From NCBI GenBank assembly GCA_963703555.1, contig CAVPEV010000043.1, forward strand, positions 1-64,000: 64,000 bases of DNA. Direction: 5' to 3'. A program made the position numbers and the translations under genes. This document shows, one piece after another, positions 23,550 to 35,551 of this stretch. The DNA comes from CAVPEV01 sp963703555. GTDB lineage: Bacteria > Actinomycetota > Actinomycetes > Actinomycetales > Cellulomonadaceae. How positions within the stretch are numbered: position 1 is the first letter of the stretch; every line of letters begins with the position of its first letter. The notes under the pieces were generated by a model. The model worked only from the letters and a program-made list of their open reading frames with translations. It searched no databases and had not been told where the DNA came from.

Positions 23550-25432
23550 CGATCCTCCGCTGCGGCAGGATATGACCCGGCTCCCGTCGCAACGGCCTGC
23601 GTGCCCAGCCGCCCGGCCTGGCGTCCAGCCCCGTCCGTCCCGTCGTCGTCCGACGCGGACCGGGCTGCCGTGTCTTCGCCCGACCTGCCCTCGTCCGGAC
23701 CACCCACGTCTTCGCCCACGTCCGGACCACCCACGTCTTCGCCCTCGTCCTCCGTCGTGTCGAACACCACGACCACGTCGTCCTCGTCGTCGTCCTCATC
23801 ACCACCGGCCGCGGCGATCTGGGCCGCGGAGAACCGGGCGCGCTCGGCCGCCGCGTCCCCCGGCCGACCCGCAGCCTCGAGCACAGCGGCCCGAGCCAGC
23901 GCCACCCTCGTGCCGAGCACCCCGCGGGCGGCACGCACCTCCGGCGTGGCCAACGCCGCGAGCGCAGCATCGGGCTCGCCCAGGTCCAGGCGCGCGCCAC
24001 TGAGCACGATCGCCAGTTCCACCCGCGCCGTGGGATCCAGCTGCGCCGCCTCGGCCGTGACAGCCAGGGCCACCGCTCGCTCGGGGCGGCCGAGCCCCCG
24101 CTCGCAGTCGGCCAGCACGGCCAGGTGCTCCGACGATCCGTTCAGCCGCCGCGCCGTCCGCAGCTCCCGCAACGCCTCGGCGTACCGGCCCGTCCGGTAC
24201 GCCGCGAGCCCGGCCGTCTCCCGAACGACGTCGATCCGGCCGCCCCTGCGTACCGCCGCCTGGGCATGCTGGTAGGCCGCCTCCGGATCGGCCTCCAGCA
24301 GTCGCCCCGCCATGACGAGGTGCCGGGCGACGAGGTCCGCCGCTTCCTTGGCAAGACTGCGCAGCGGTGCCCGTGCGGCTCGGTCCAGCTGCCGCGGCTC
24401 GACGTCATCCGGCAGCGGCGGGTCCTCGACCTGGTCCACTCGGCGCGGCCGGTCCGTGCGGCCGCCGCCCGGCCGCTCGGGACGCGCGGGCCCGGCGGTC
24501 CACTCGGGGCGGCCGCCCGCCCCCTCCGCACGCCGGGAGCCCACGGGTCGCCCTGCGCGCCGAGCTCCGCCCGTCGGCGCCCCACCGGCGCCAACCTGCT
24601 CCGGCTCCTGGCCCCGGCGCCGGCCACGCTGCTGAGCTCCGGTGACCTCGCGACGGGCCGCCGGCGCACCTGCTCGGCGCTCCTGCCTCCCACGCTCTTC
24701 CGCCGTGGTTCGTCCCCCGCTGCCGGCCCGGCCCAGCGCGGTGCTCGCGGCGTCCGGCCGTCGGACGGATCCTCCGGCGTCACCACGCCCGCTCCGTGCG
24801 TCGCCGGCCTCGCGCCTGGCCGCCGATCGTTCACCGTTGGTCACACGGTCGGGACGGCCAGTCCCCGCCCGCCTGCCAGCGGGTTCCGTGCCCTGCCGCC
24901 ACGGCTTTGCCCCGCGCTGGTCGACCTGCCGCGCGGCGCCCGATCGCGACGCCCCCGCTCCGGCACCCCCTCGCGCCGCCTCGACGTCAACCCGCCTGTT
25001 CCGGCTGGTGGCCGCAGCACCGCCACCTTGGCTGTCCTGGTTGCCCCGGATGCGGTCCCGCCGCTTCCCCGCTGCCCCGGATGCTCCGGACGTGCCACGC
25101 CCCGCGGCTCCGGCGCCTACGGTCCACGTCGCCCCGCCGATGCCGCCGCGCGCACCCCCGGCCGAGCTCGCACCGCGACCACGGGCGCGCCGCCCATCCG
25201 CAGAGCCGTGACCGCGCACGACGTCGTCCGCGCGACCCCCGGGCTCACGCCGCTCCTCCTCACCACCACCGCGTGCCCCCCTGGGTCCGCCAGCGCGCTT
25301 GCCAGCCGCACCGCCGGCCCTGCCTGCGCCCCGACCGAATCGAGGCGAGTCGCCCGCACCTGCGTGCCCTCCACGACGCGCATCGGGGTCGGCATCATCC
25401 CTGCTCCGAGCCGATCCGCCAGCGTCATCCAT
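23546..25432 (-). CDS. TPR-like protein with a long Arg/Gly-rich disordered N-terminus
   Basis: A 628-residue protein in three parts. Residues 1 to about 330 are low-complexity, dominated by Gly, Arg and Ala with RGG-like motifs (RGGHAGAGDS, GARGGGEEER, GRRRGQEPEQ). About 345-540 is a helical repeat region resembling TPRs (AYQHAQAAVRRGGRIDVVRE, YRTGRYAEALRELRTARRLN). The tail (541-628) is acidic, with a duplicated EDVGGPD unit. Mycobacterial Rv1691 in the same gene position is much shorter and lacks this head. The ATG at 25432 has AAGGAGGAG about 10 bases upstream. The gene lies just downstream of the rRNA operon. RNA binding is a guess from composition. Confidence 0.7.
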   Translation of the reverse strand: MDDAGGSARSRDDADPDARRGGHAGAGDSPRFGRGAGRAGGAAGKRAGGPRGARGGGEEERREPGGRADDVVRGHGSADGRRARGRGASSAGGARGGIGGATWTVGAGAAGRGTSGASGAAGKRRDRIRGNQDSQGGGAAATSRNRRVDVEAARGGAGAGASRSGAARQVDQRGAKPWRQGTEPAGRRAGTGRPDRVTNGERSAARREAGDARSGRGDAGGSVRRPDAASTALGRAGSGGRTTAEERGRQERRAGAPAARREVTGAQQRGRRRGQEPEQVGAGGAPTGGARRAGRPVGSRRAEGAGGRPEWTAGPARPERPGGGRTDRPRRVDQVEDPPLPDDVEPRQLDRAARAPLRSLAKEAADLVARHLVMAGRLLEADPEAAYQHAQAAVRRGGRIDVVRETAGLAAYRTGRYAEALRELRTARRLNGSSEHLAVLADCERGLGRPERAVALAVTAEAAQLDPTARVELAIVLSGARLDLGEPDAALAALATPEVRAARGVLGTRVALARAAVLEAAGRPGDAAAERARFSAAQIAAAGGDEDDDEDDVVVVFDTTEDEGEDVGGPDVGEDVGGPDEGRSGEDTAARSASDDDGTDGAGRQAGRLGTQAVATGAGSYPAAAEDR

Positions 25433-25780
25433 CGCGCACGGCTCCTCCTTGTCGAGTCCTGTCCACATCCTTGCATCGCCCGGGGGCGAGCCAGCCCCTG
25501 CCGTCTGCACGCACCCTCGCCACCTGCCTCCGTCACACACGATCCGGGCCCCATCCGCGTCGGGGCCCTGTCGGGGATCGGATCGACCTGTCAGGGCTGT
25601 CTTGTCTGCTCCCTGTTTCTGGGGCGGTGGGGCGGGGTGGCCGGCGTGCGCACGATGGTGGTTGACGTGCTGGTGTGCGGGTCCGGGGGCTTCACCATGG
25701 TGGTGTGCGCCGGTTTTTGTGGGGTGTTGACGGCTGGGTGCGTGGTTTGGGTGCGTGGGCCGGGTTGGTTTGGGGGTGGA
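25433..25780. other. Gene-free spacer between the rRNA terminator and the TPR gene
   Basis: No coding region is supported here on either strand. The part from about 25620 to 25780 is very rich in G and T on the plus strand. It should contain the promoter of the minus-strand TPR gene, but no convincing -35/-10 pair stands out. Confidence 0.5.
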
Positions 25781-25820
25781 ACACGTGAGGAGCCACCCTT
25801 TCGGGTGGCTCCTCACGTGT
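25781..25820 (-). terminator. 18-bp perfect hairpin ending the rRNA operon
   Basis: ACACGTGAGGAGCCACCC is followed by a TTTC loop and then its exact reverse complement. The hairpin starts 7 bases after the 3' end of 5S rRNA on the minus strand. No long U-tract follows, as is usual in Actinobacteria. It should stop most rRNA transcription before the TPR gene. Confidence 0.85.
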
Positions 25821-25826
25821 GTGGTG

Positions 25827-25944
25827 TCCGGCGGTGTCCTACTCTCCCACACCCTGGCGGGTGCAGTACCATCGGCGCTGGAGGGCTTAGCTTCCGGGTT
25901 CGGAATGGGACCGGGCGTTTCCCCTCCGCCATGACCGCCGTAAC
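25827..25944 (-). rRNA. rrf: 5S ribosomal RNA
   Basis: The minus strand starts GTTACGGCGGTCATGGCGG and ends near GTAGGACACCGCCGGAC, the two halves of the terminal helix. The middle contains CCCATTCCGAACCCGGAAGC, the universal loop sequence. Length is about 118 nt, with ends accurate to a few bases. It closes the 16S-23S-5S operon. Confidence 0.92.
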
Positions 25945-25995
25945 GGTGTCGAGCCTGGCACCCCACCCTGTTCACCCGTGCGGGGTGGGGTGGGG

Positions 25996-26027
25996 GTTCG
26001 TTGCTCGGGAACCGCACAGTGGACGCG
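25996..26027 (-). other. 3' strand of the 23S rRNA processing stem
   Basis: GTTCGTTG and CACAGTGGACGCG in the 23S-5S spacer are exact reverse complements of CAACGAAC and CGCGTCCACTGTG at 29177-29208, just before the 23S gene. After one mismatch, GCAT also pairs with ATGC. The two strands bracket 23S rRNA and would form the double-stranded stalk cut during maturation (RNase III type). Complementarity is seen; cleavage is inferred. Confidence 0.75.
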
Positions 26028-26044
26028 TGCATGGGTGATGTGTT

Positions 26045-31178
<5,134 letters not shown>

Positions 31179-31394
31179 CGTCAACAGACACCCAGACCCA
31201 CAAACAACCCAGGCGCCATCAACAAACGAAACCCCTCGAACGAGGGAATCAACTGGCCCACCACAACACACCCCAGACGGGGCCCGGAGCGCATCATGGC
31301 AACCAACCAGCCCACCACCCAGCACCACCCAACCCACAACAGGCCGACCAGCACCAGACAATGAACCACAATTGGCATCGACTATTCAGACACA

Positions 31395-31417
31395 CTGTTG
31401 AGTTCTCAAGGAACAGA
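31395..31417 (-). promoter_or_regulatory. boxA-like antitermination element in the rRNA leader
   Basis: The minus strand reads TGTTCCTTGAGAACTCAAC, close to the boxA region of mycobacterial and other actinobacterial rrn leaders. A related copy (GTTTGAGAAC) lies before 23S at about 29190-29206. Such elements recruit Nus factors to prevent premature termination in rRNA genes. Position about 220 nt upstream of 16S fits. Confidence 0.65.
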
Positions 31418-31625
31418 CGCGCACCACACCAACCCACCACAGGCCAGCACGGGGCAACCGCTAGATGCTACCGGAGTGGTGGACCGTCCAGCTCTGTAGC
31501 CGGACCAGGCCACCGTCCTCACGCGACGAAGGCGTACTGCGCCCCTCGCCGGTGGGGGTGTGCCGCTCACGAGACCAGCCACCAGTCGTCGGTGTCCGTT
31601 CCTCCCGCTCGGGCGGCGAGCCGTA

Positions 31626-31654
31626 ACACTACGCAGCGGCGCACCTGCGGTCAA
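31626..31654 (-). promoter_or_regulatory. rRNA operon promoter, TTGACC-N17-TAGTGT
   Basis: On the minus strand a -35 TTGACC (31654-31649) is separated by exactly 17 bases from a -10 TAGTGT (31631-31626), about 450 nt upstream of 16S. This is the best sigma-70-type match in the upstream region. The remaining stretch 31655-31946 holds no gene and no other clear element. Further weak promoters closer to 16S (a TAGCAT near 31475) cannot be excluded. Confidence 0.7.
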
Positions 31655-31946
31655 ACCTGTCCGACGCGACCCCAGCGGTCAGGCGTCCGGCCAGGTGCGC
31701 GGCGGCCGGAGCGGGCTGCGACGGCACGGGGGCGCTACGGCACGCGGACGGTCCGTTGCCGCAGACGGGGCGGGGCACCGGCTCTCGCACCGCGCGGACG
31801 CCGACCCGGCCGGCAGGACGGTGTGGCGCAGCTTCAGGACGCTGAGCATCGGGGATCCGCACGCCCAAGCGGCCGGGGTCGCGGCGCCCTGCCGGCTCGA
31901 GCAGCCAGGGGCACGAGGCGCGCCGGGCCGCGGGTGCCGTCGGCCA

Positions 31947-32885
31947 TCAGTAGAGCGCGTTGGCCAGCGCGCGGCGCGCTGCCATGACCCGTGGGTCGTC
32001 CGTCCCGACGACAGCGAACAGCTCGAGGAGCCGCTGGCGGACCCGTTCCCGTTCCGCCCCGGATGTCACGCGGACCACGCTCACGAGACGGGAGAATGCG
32101 TCCTCCACCCGACCCCCGAGCACGTCCGCGTCGGCCACGGCCAGCTGGGCGTCGACGTCGTCCGGCGCGGCTGCTGCCGCCTCACGAACCACACGCAGGT
32201 CCATGGTCCGAGCCCGTTCCAGCAGGTTCACCTGAGCCAGTCCGGCCTCGGCGAGCGCATCGCGCGGGTTCTCCCGCAGGGCCTGCGCGTACGCCTGCCG
32301 TGCTGCAGGCAGGTCGTCGCGCTCGATGGCGTCGTAGGCCGCCTGGTGCAGAGGTGGCAGCGCCGGCTCCTGCGGCTCGTCCCGTTGTGCAGGCTCGGGT
32401 GCCCCTGGCACCGTCCCGGTGACGCCATACTGGGTCGCGGCCCCGAGCATCTGGTCCAGAACGCTGCGAACCTGCTCAGTCGTCGGCGAACCCTGGAACA
32501 GCGGAACCGGTTGACCGCCGAGGACCGCGACCACCGACGGCACCGCCTGCACCTGAAAGGCGCTCGCGATGGCGGGTGACGCCTCCGTATCGACGCGCGC
32601 CAGCTGGAAACGGCCCTGGTAGGCCTCCGCCAACCGCCCAAGGTCGCCTGCCAGCCCGATGCTCGCCTGGCTCCACGGCGCCCAGAGCAGGACGACGACG
32701 GGATACTGCGCCGACGCCTGGACCATCCCGGGAAAGCTCGCCTCGTCGATGTCGACGACGAACGCGCCGGGTACCGGCAGGCCGCCGGGGGTGCCCGGGG
32801 CCGGGGTCGGTGTGCGCGCCAGGGCACCGAGGTCGATCGCGCCCCGCACGTCGAGACGAGGGCGCGGTCCGGTCGGCTGGCTCAT
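31947..32885 (-). CDS. Thioredoxin-fold/TPR protein, YbbN-like, lacking the CxxC motif
   Basis: A 312-residue cytosolic protein with an N-terminal thioredoxin fold (about 40-150: VVVLLWAPWSQASIGLAGDL, then VQAVPSVVAVLGGQPV) and a C-terminal TPR-like region (170-312). This is the layout of YbbN/CnoX, a holdase that works with GroEL/DnaK. The position of CGPC in thioredoxin is taken by SQAS, so disulfide chemistry is not expected. The ATG at 32885 follows GAGGAG by 6 bases; an in-frame TTG two codons earlier is less likely. A lipoprotein gene lies 22 bases upstream in the same direction. Confidence 0.82.
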   Translation of the reverse strand: MSQPTGPRPRLDVRGAIDLGALARTPTPAPGTPGGLPVPGAFVVDIDEASFPGMVQASAQYPVVVLLWAPWSQASIGLAGDLGRLAEAYQGRFQLARVDTEASPAIASAFQVQAVPSVVAVLGGQPVPLFQGSPTTEQVRSVLDQMLGAATQYGVTGTVPGAPEPAQRDEPQEPALPPLHQAAYDAIERDDLPAARQAYAQALRENPRDALAEAGLAQVNLLERARTMDLRVVREAAAAAPDDVDAQLAVADADVLGGRVEDAFSRLVSVVRVTSGAERERVRQRLLELFAVVGTDDPRVMAARRALANALY

Positions 32886-32907
32886 CGGCAACTCCTCAGG
32901 ATCTGGG

Positions 32908-33915
32908 TCACTGACCGGTGACCGACGTCATGACCTGCTCGCCCGCGAGCACCCGGATCTGGCCGTCCACGGTCCCGGCCGGCGGCACCGCGAGGACCAC
33001 CACGTCGGTCCACGTGCGCGTCAGCTGGTCGGAGACGCTGGTGCGGCCGGCCAGGGCGGCCTCGAACGGGTCGCTGAGAGAGATGCTGCCACGCGTGACG
33101 TCGATGCTCGTCACCGTGGTGAGACGACCGATGACGAGCGCGCCCCCGTCGGCCGTCGCCAGAGCGGTGACCGATGCGGGATCAGCCGTCACGGACTCCT
33201 GCGTCGTGGCGACAGAGGCCAGGCTCGTCTGCGCCTGGGTGCGGGCCGCGAGGATCCCGGGCGTGAAGAACGTGTCGGCGAAGGACGTCGCCCACTGGGA
33301 CTGCTGACCCTGGGTCAGCAGGTCCGCGAACCGGGTCACCGCGTCCACCGGCGTGGCCAGCAGGCCGTCGGCGTCCGGCGGGACCGGCGCGCTGCCGATC
33401 GACGGGTCGGCCGTCCGGGGCATCTGCACGCCAGGACCGAGCCGGGCCCACCCCCAGAGGTGGTACTGCTCGCGCGGCGACGCCTGCTGGAGCACGAGCA
33501 CCCGCGGCGACTGCAGGTCCTCCGGCTGAGTCGTCACGACGACCGTGCTGCGCGGCCAGCTGGCGGTGGTCGGAATGACGAGCACCTGCTGCTCGGTCGG
33601 CAGCGCCAGCGGCGGCCGTTGGCCCTGGGTCGCTGCGGCACGCACGTACTCCGCAGTCCGGATCGCCAGCGCCGGACCGGTCAGCCGCGCACCGAGGAGG
33701 TTCGCGTCCAGTCCGGCGTCGGCCGTCTGCAGCACCCTCCCCACGTCCTGCAGGACGTGCGCGGCCTGCGCGACCGTGGTGGCTGGCGGTGGCACGGCAG
33801 CGACCGCCTCCGGTGCCGGAGCGGGCAGAGCCTGGCCGCACCCGGACAGCGCCAACAGCCCGACGAGCCCGGCTGCCAGCACGCGGGACGCCGCGCGGCG
33901 TGCCCGCCGCGTCAC
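32908..33915 (-). CDS. Secreted lipoprotein of unknown function
   Basis: A 335-residue protein with a positively charged start (TRRARRAASR), a hydrophobic stretch and the lipobox LLALSGCGQ, so Cys at about 26 should be lipidated and the rest displayed outside the membrane. The remaining sequence is rich in Ala, Thr and Val, with two similar-sized halves and no motif I recognise. The GTG start overlaps the stop of the membrane-protein gene (GTGA). The pair probably acts together at the envelope. I could not assign a family with confidence. Confidence 0.75.
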   Translation of the reverse strand: MTRRARRAASRVLAAGLVGLLALSGCGQALPAPAPEAVAAVPPPATTVAQAAHVLQDVGRVLQTADAGLDANLLGARLTGPALAIRTAEYVRAAATQGQRPPLALPTEQQVLVIPTTASWPRSTVVVTTQPEDLQSPRVLVLQQASPREQYHLWGWARLGPGVQMPRTADPSIGSAPVPPDADGLLATPVDAVTRFADLLTQGQQSQWATSFADTFFTPGILAARTQAQTSLASVATTQESVTADPASVTALATADGGALVIGRLTTVTSIDVTRGSISLSDPFEAALAGRTSVSDQLTRTWTDVVVLAVPPAGTVDGQIRVLAGEQVMTSVTGQ

Positions 33916-35366
33916 GACCGGTCCCCCGGGTCGTCGTCGGGCCGCGGCGCGGCGCCGTGCCTGCGGTGCCTGCGTCGCACGACCTCACCGGACGCAGCGT
34001 CGCCGCCCGGACCGTTGCTGCCCGGGCCGTCCGCACCGACCGGCGCTGGAGCCGGACCGGTGGCCCCGGGACCGGGTGCGGGCGGCACACCACCGACCGA
34101 ACCGGCGGCGCGGTCCGAGGATCCGCCGCTCGGTCCGGCGGGAAAGCCCCATGCACGCCGCCACGCATCGGCGCGCGCGGCGAGCTCGGCAGGCACAGCA
34201 TCCGCCGCGGGCGGTGCGTCCGAGCCGGCCGGACCGTCAGGCGGACGGTGCCAGGACCGCCCAGACACGGCGCCACCGCTGGGCGACCGCCGCGACGGGG
34301 GCGGCGCGGCGGCCTCACCCTCGGGCACGTCGTCCCCCGTGTCGCGCCGCGCGGGGCCGGTGGACAGCGCCACCTGCCCGGTCGTCTGGCTATCAGCACC
34401 AGGCGTGGGCGTGACCCCGCCCGGGCCGCGGTCGGCACCGACGAGGCGGGGCCGCCGGCGAGCCGCCTCCTCGGCCTCGCGGACCTGACGGCGAGTGAGC
34501 AGCGGCGCGGCCGCCGGCGCCGCATCTGCCGCAACCGACTGGGGACCGGTGACCGCGCGCTGGGGACCGGTGACCGCGCGCTGGGGACCGGTGACCGCGC
34601 GCTGGGGACCGGTGACCGCGCGCTGCGGGCCGGTGACCACCGGGACGGTCCCCGTGGTCACGGCGTGCCACGCCGCAGGACCCTCACGGCGCCGCGTCCA
34701 CCAGGCCAATGCGAGTCCGGCCAGCAGGAGCAGCGCGCCGCCGACCACACCGGGCCACAGCCACGGGGTGGTCACGGTCTGCGGCCACGACAGGGTGACG
34801 ACGGGCGGCTGCGGCCCGACCGCCGCGGCCAGGAGGCTCCAGCGGCCCTCAGTCCGGGTCCAGTCCAGCGACGCCGAACCGACACCGGTCGCCTGAGCCA
34901 CCCACAGGTCGGAACCCGCCGGGTCAGCGACCGCGGTCGAGCCGGCGGCAGCGCCCGCCGCCGTCGGCGACGCCGCAGCGCCGACGGCTTCGCCGGTCGG
35001 CGTGCCCGACGCGGACGGCGCAGGGGTCGGCGTGCGGGTCGCCGGGCTCGTCGCCAACGTGCTGCGGTCGGCCAGGCCCGTGACCTGGACGGCGGCGTCC
35101 TGCCCCAGCCAGCCGGTGACATCCGTGTCCCGTCCCACCGCCAGCACGACGGGTACGTCGCCCGCGGCCGTCACGGTCACGGTCACGTCCGGTCCGGCCA
35201 TGTCCAGCACCCCGGGGGCCGTCACCACGTAGTGGACGCCGTCGCTCGGTTGGGTCCGGGCGACGAGGACGCCATCGGCCCGCAGCACCGTCGCGGATGC
35301 GATGCCCACACCGATCCCGACGAGACCGAGCACCACCAGACCGGCCGCGATCATTCGCTGGAGCAC
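33912..35366 (-). CDS. Membrane protein with a Pro/Ala/Gly-rich cytoplasmic tail
   Basis: A 484-residue protein of unknown family. Residues about 8-28 form a membrane helix or signal anchor (MIAAGLVVLGLVGIGVGIAS), an extracytoplasmic domain follows to about 205, and a second helix lies near 205-225 (LWPGVVGGALLLLAGLALAW). The remaining 260 residues are a low-complexity tail containing a tandem VTGPQRA repeat and ending in Arg/His and Asp clusters. The GTG at 35366 follows AGAGGA by 6 bases and was preferred over an inner ATG. Its stop overlaps the lipoprotein start. Confidence 0.72.
   Translation of the reverse strand: MLQRMIAAGLVVLGLVGIGVGIASATVLRADGVLVARTQPSDGVHYVVTAPGVLDMAGPDVTVTVTAAGDVPVVLAVGRDTDVTGWLGQDAAVQVTGLADRSTLATSPATRTPTPAPSASGTPTGEAVGAAASPTAAGAAAGSTAVADPAGSDLWVAQATGVGSASLDWTRTEGRWSLLAAAVGPQPPVVTLSWPQTVTTPWLWPGVVGGALLLLAGLALAWWTRRREGPAAWHAVTTGTVPVVTGPQRAVTGPQRAVTGPQRAVTGPQRAVTGPQSVAADAAPAAAPLLTRRQVREAEEAARRRPRLVGADRGPGGVTPTPGADSQTTGQVALSTGPARRDTGDDVPEGEAAAPPPSRRSPSGGAVSGRSWHRPPDGPAGSDAPPAADAVPAELAARADAWRRAWGFPAGPSGGSSDRAAGSVGGVPPAPGPGATGPAPAPVGADGPGSNGPGGDAASGEVVRRRHRRHGAAPRPDDDPGDRS
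34540..34641 (+). repeat. 21-bp tandem repeat inside the membrane-protein gene
   Basis: Four exact copies of TGGGGACCGGTGACCGCGCGC run from 34540 to 34623 and a diverged fifth follows. On the coding (minus) strand each encodes VTGPQRA, so copy-number changes keep the reading frame. Exact identity suggests recent slippage or assembly-sensitive length. Confidence 0.9.
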
Positions 35367-35551
35367 GCAGGATCCTCTCAGTCGTGACGCCTCAGGATAG
35401 GGGAACCCACCGGTCGGGCATCGCCGTGGGGCCGCCGCTGCCTCGCACCGGATATCCTGGCCGACGGACCGCCGGACGGCCTGGCCGGCGGATCGGCGGG
35501 ACGTGCCCCGTCGAATGCTGCCCGGACCATGACCGCCCCGCTGGAGGAACC

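Noticed and set aside
24125..26038. 637-codon plus-strand frame opposite the TPR gene and 5S
   Set aside because: It runs through the 5S gene and is a mirror of the Arg/Gly-rich coding strand; composition is that of a shadow frame.
34540..34641. Mobile-element or attachment-site repeat
   Set aside because: Repeats are in frame, inside a gene, and encode a regular peptide unit.
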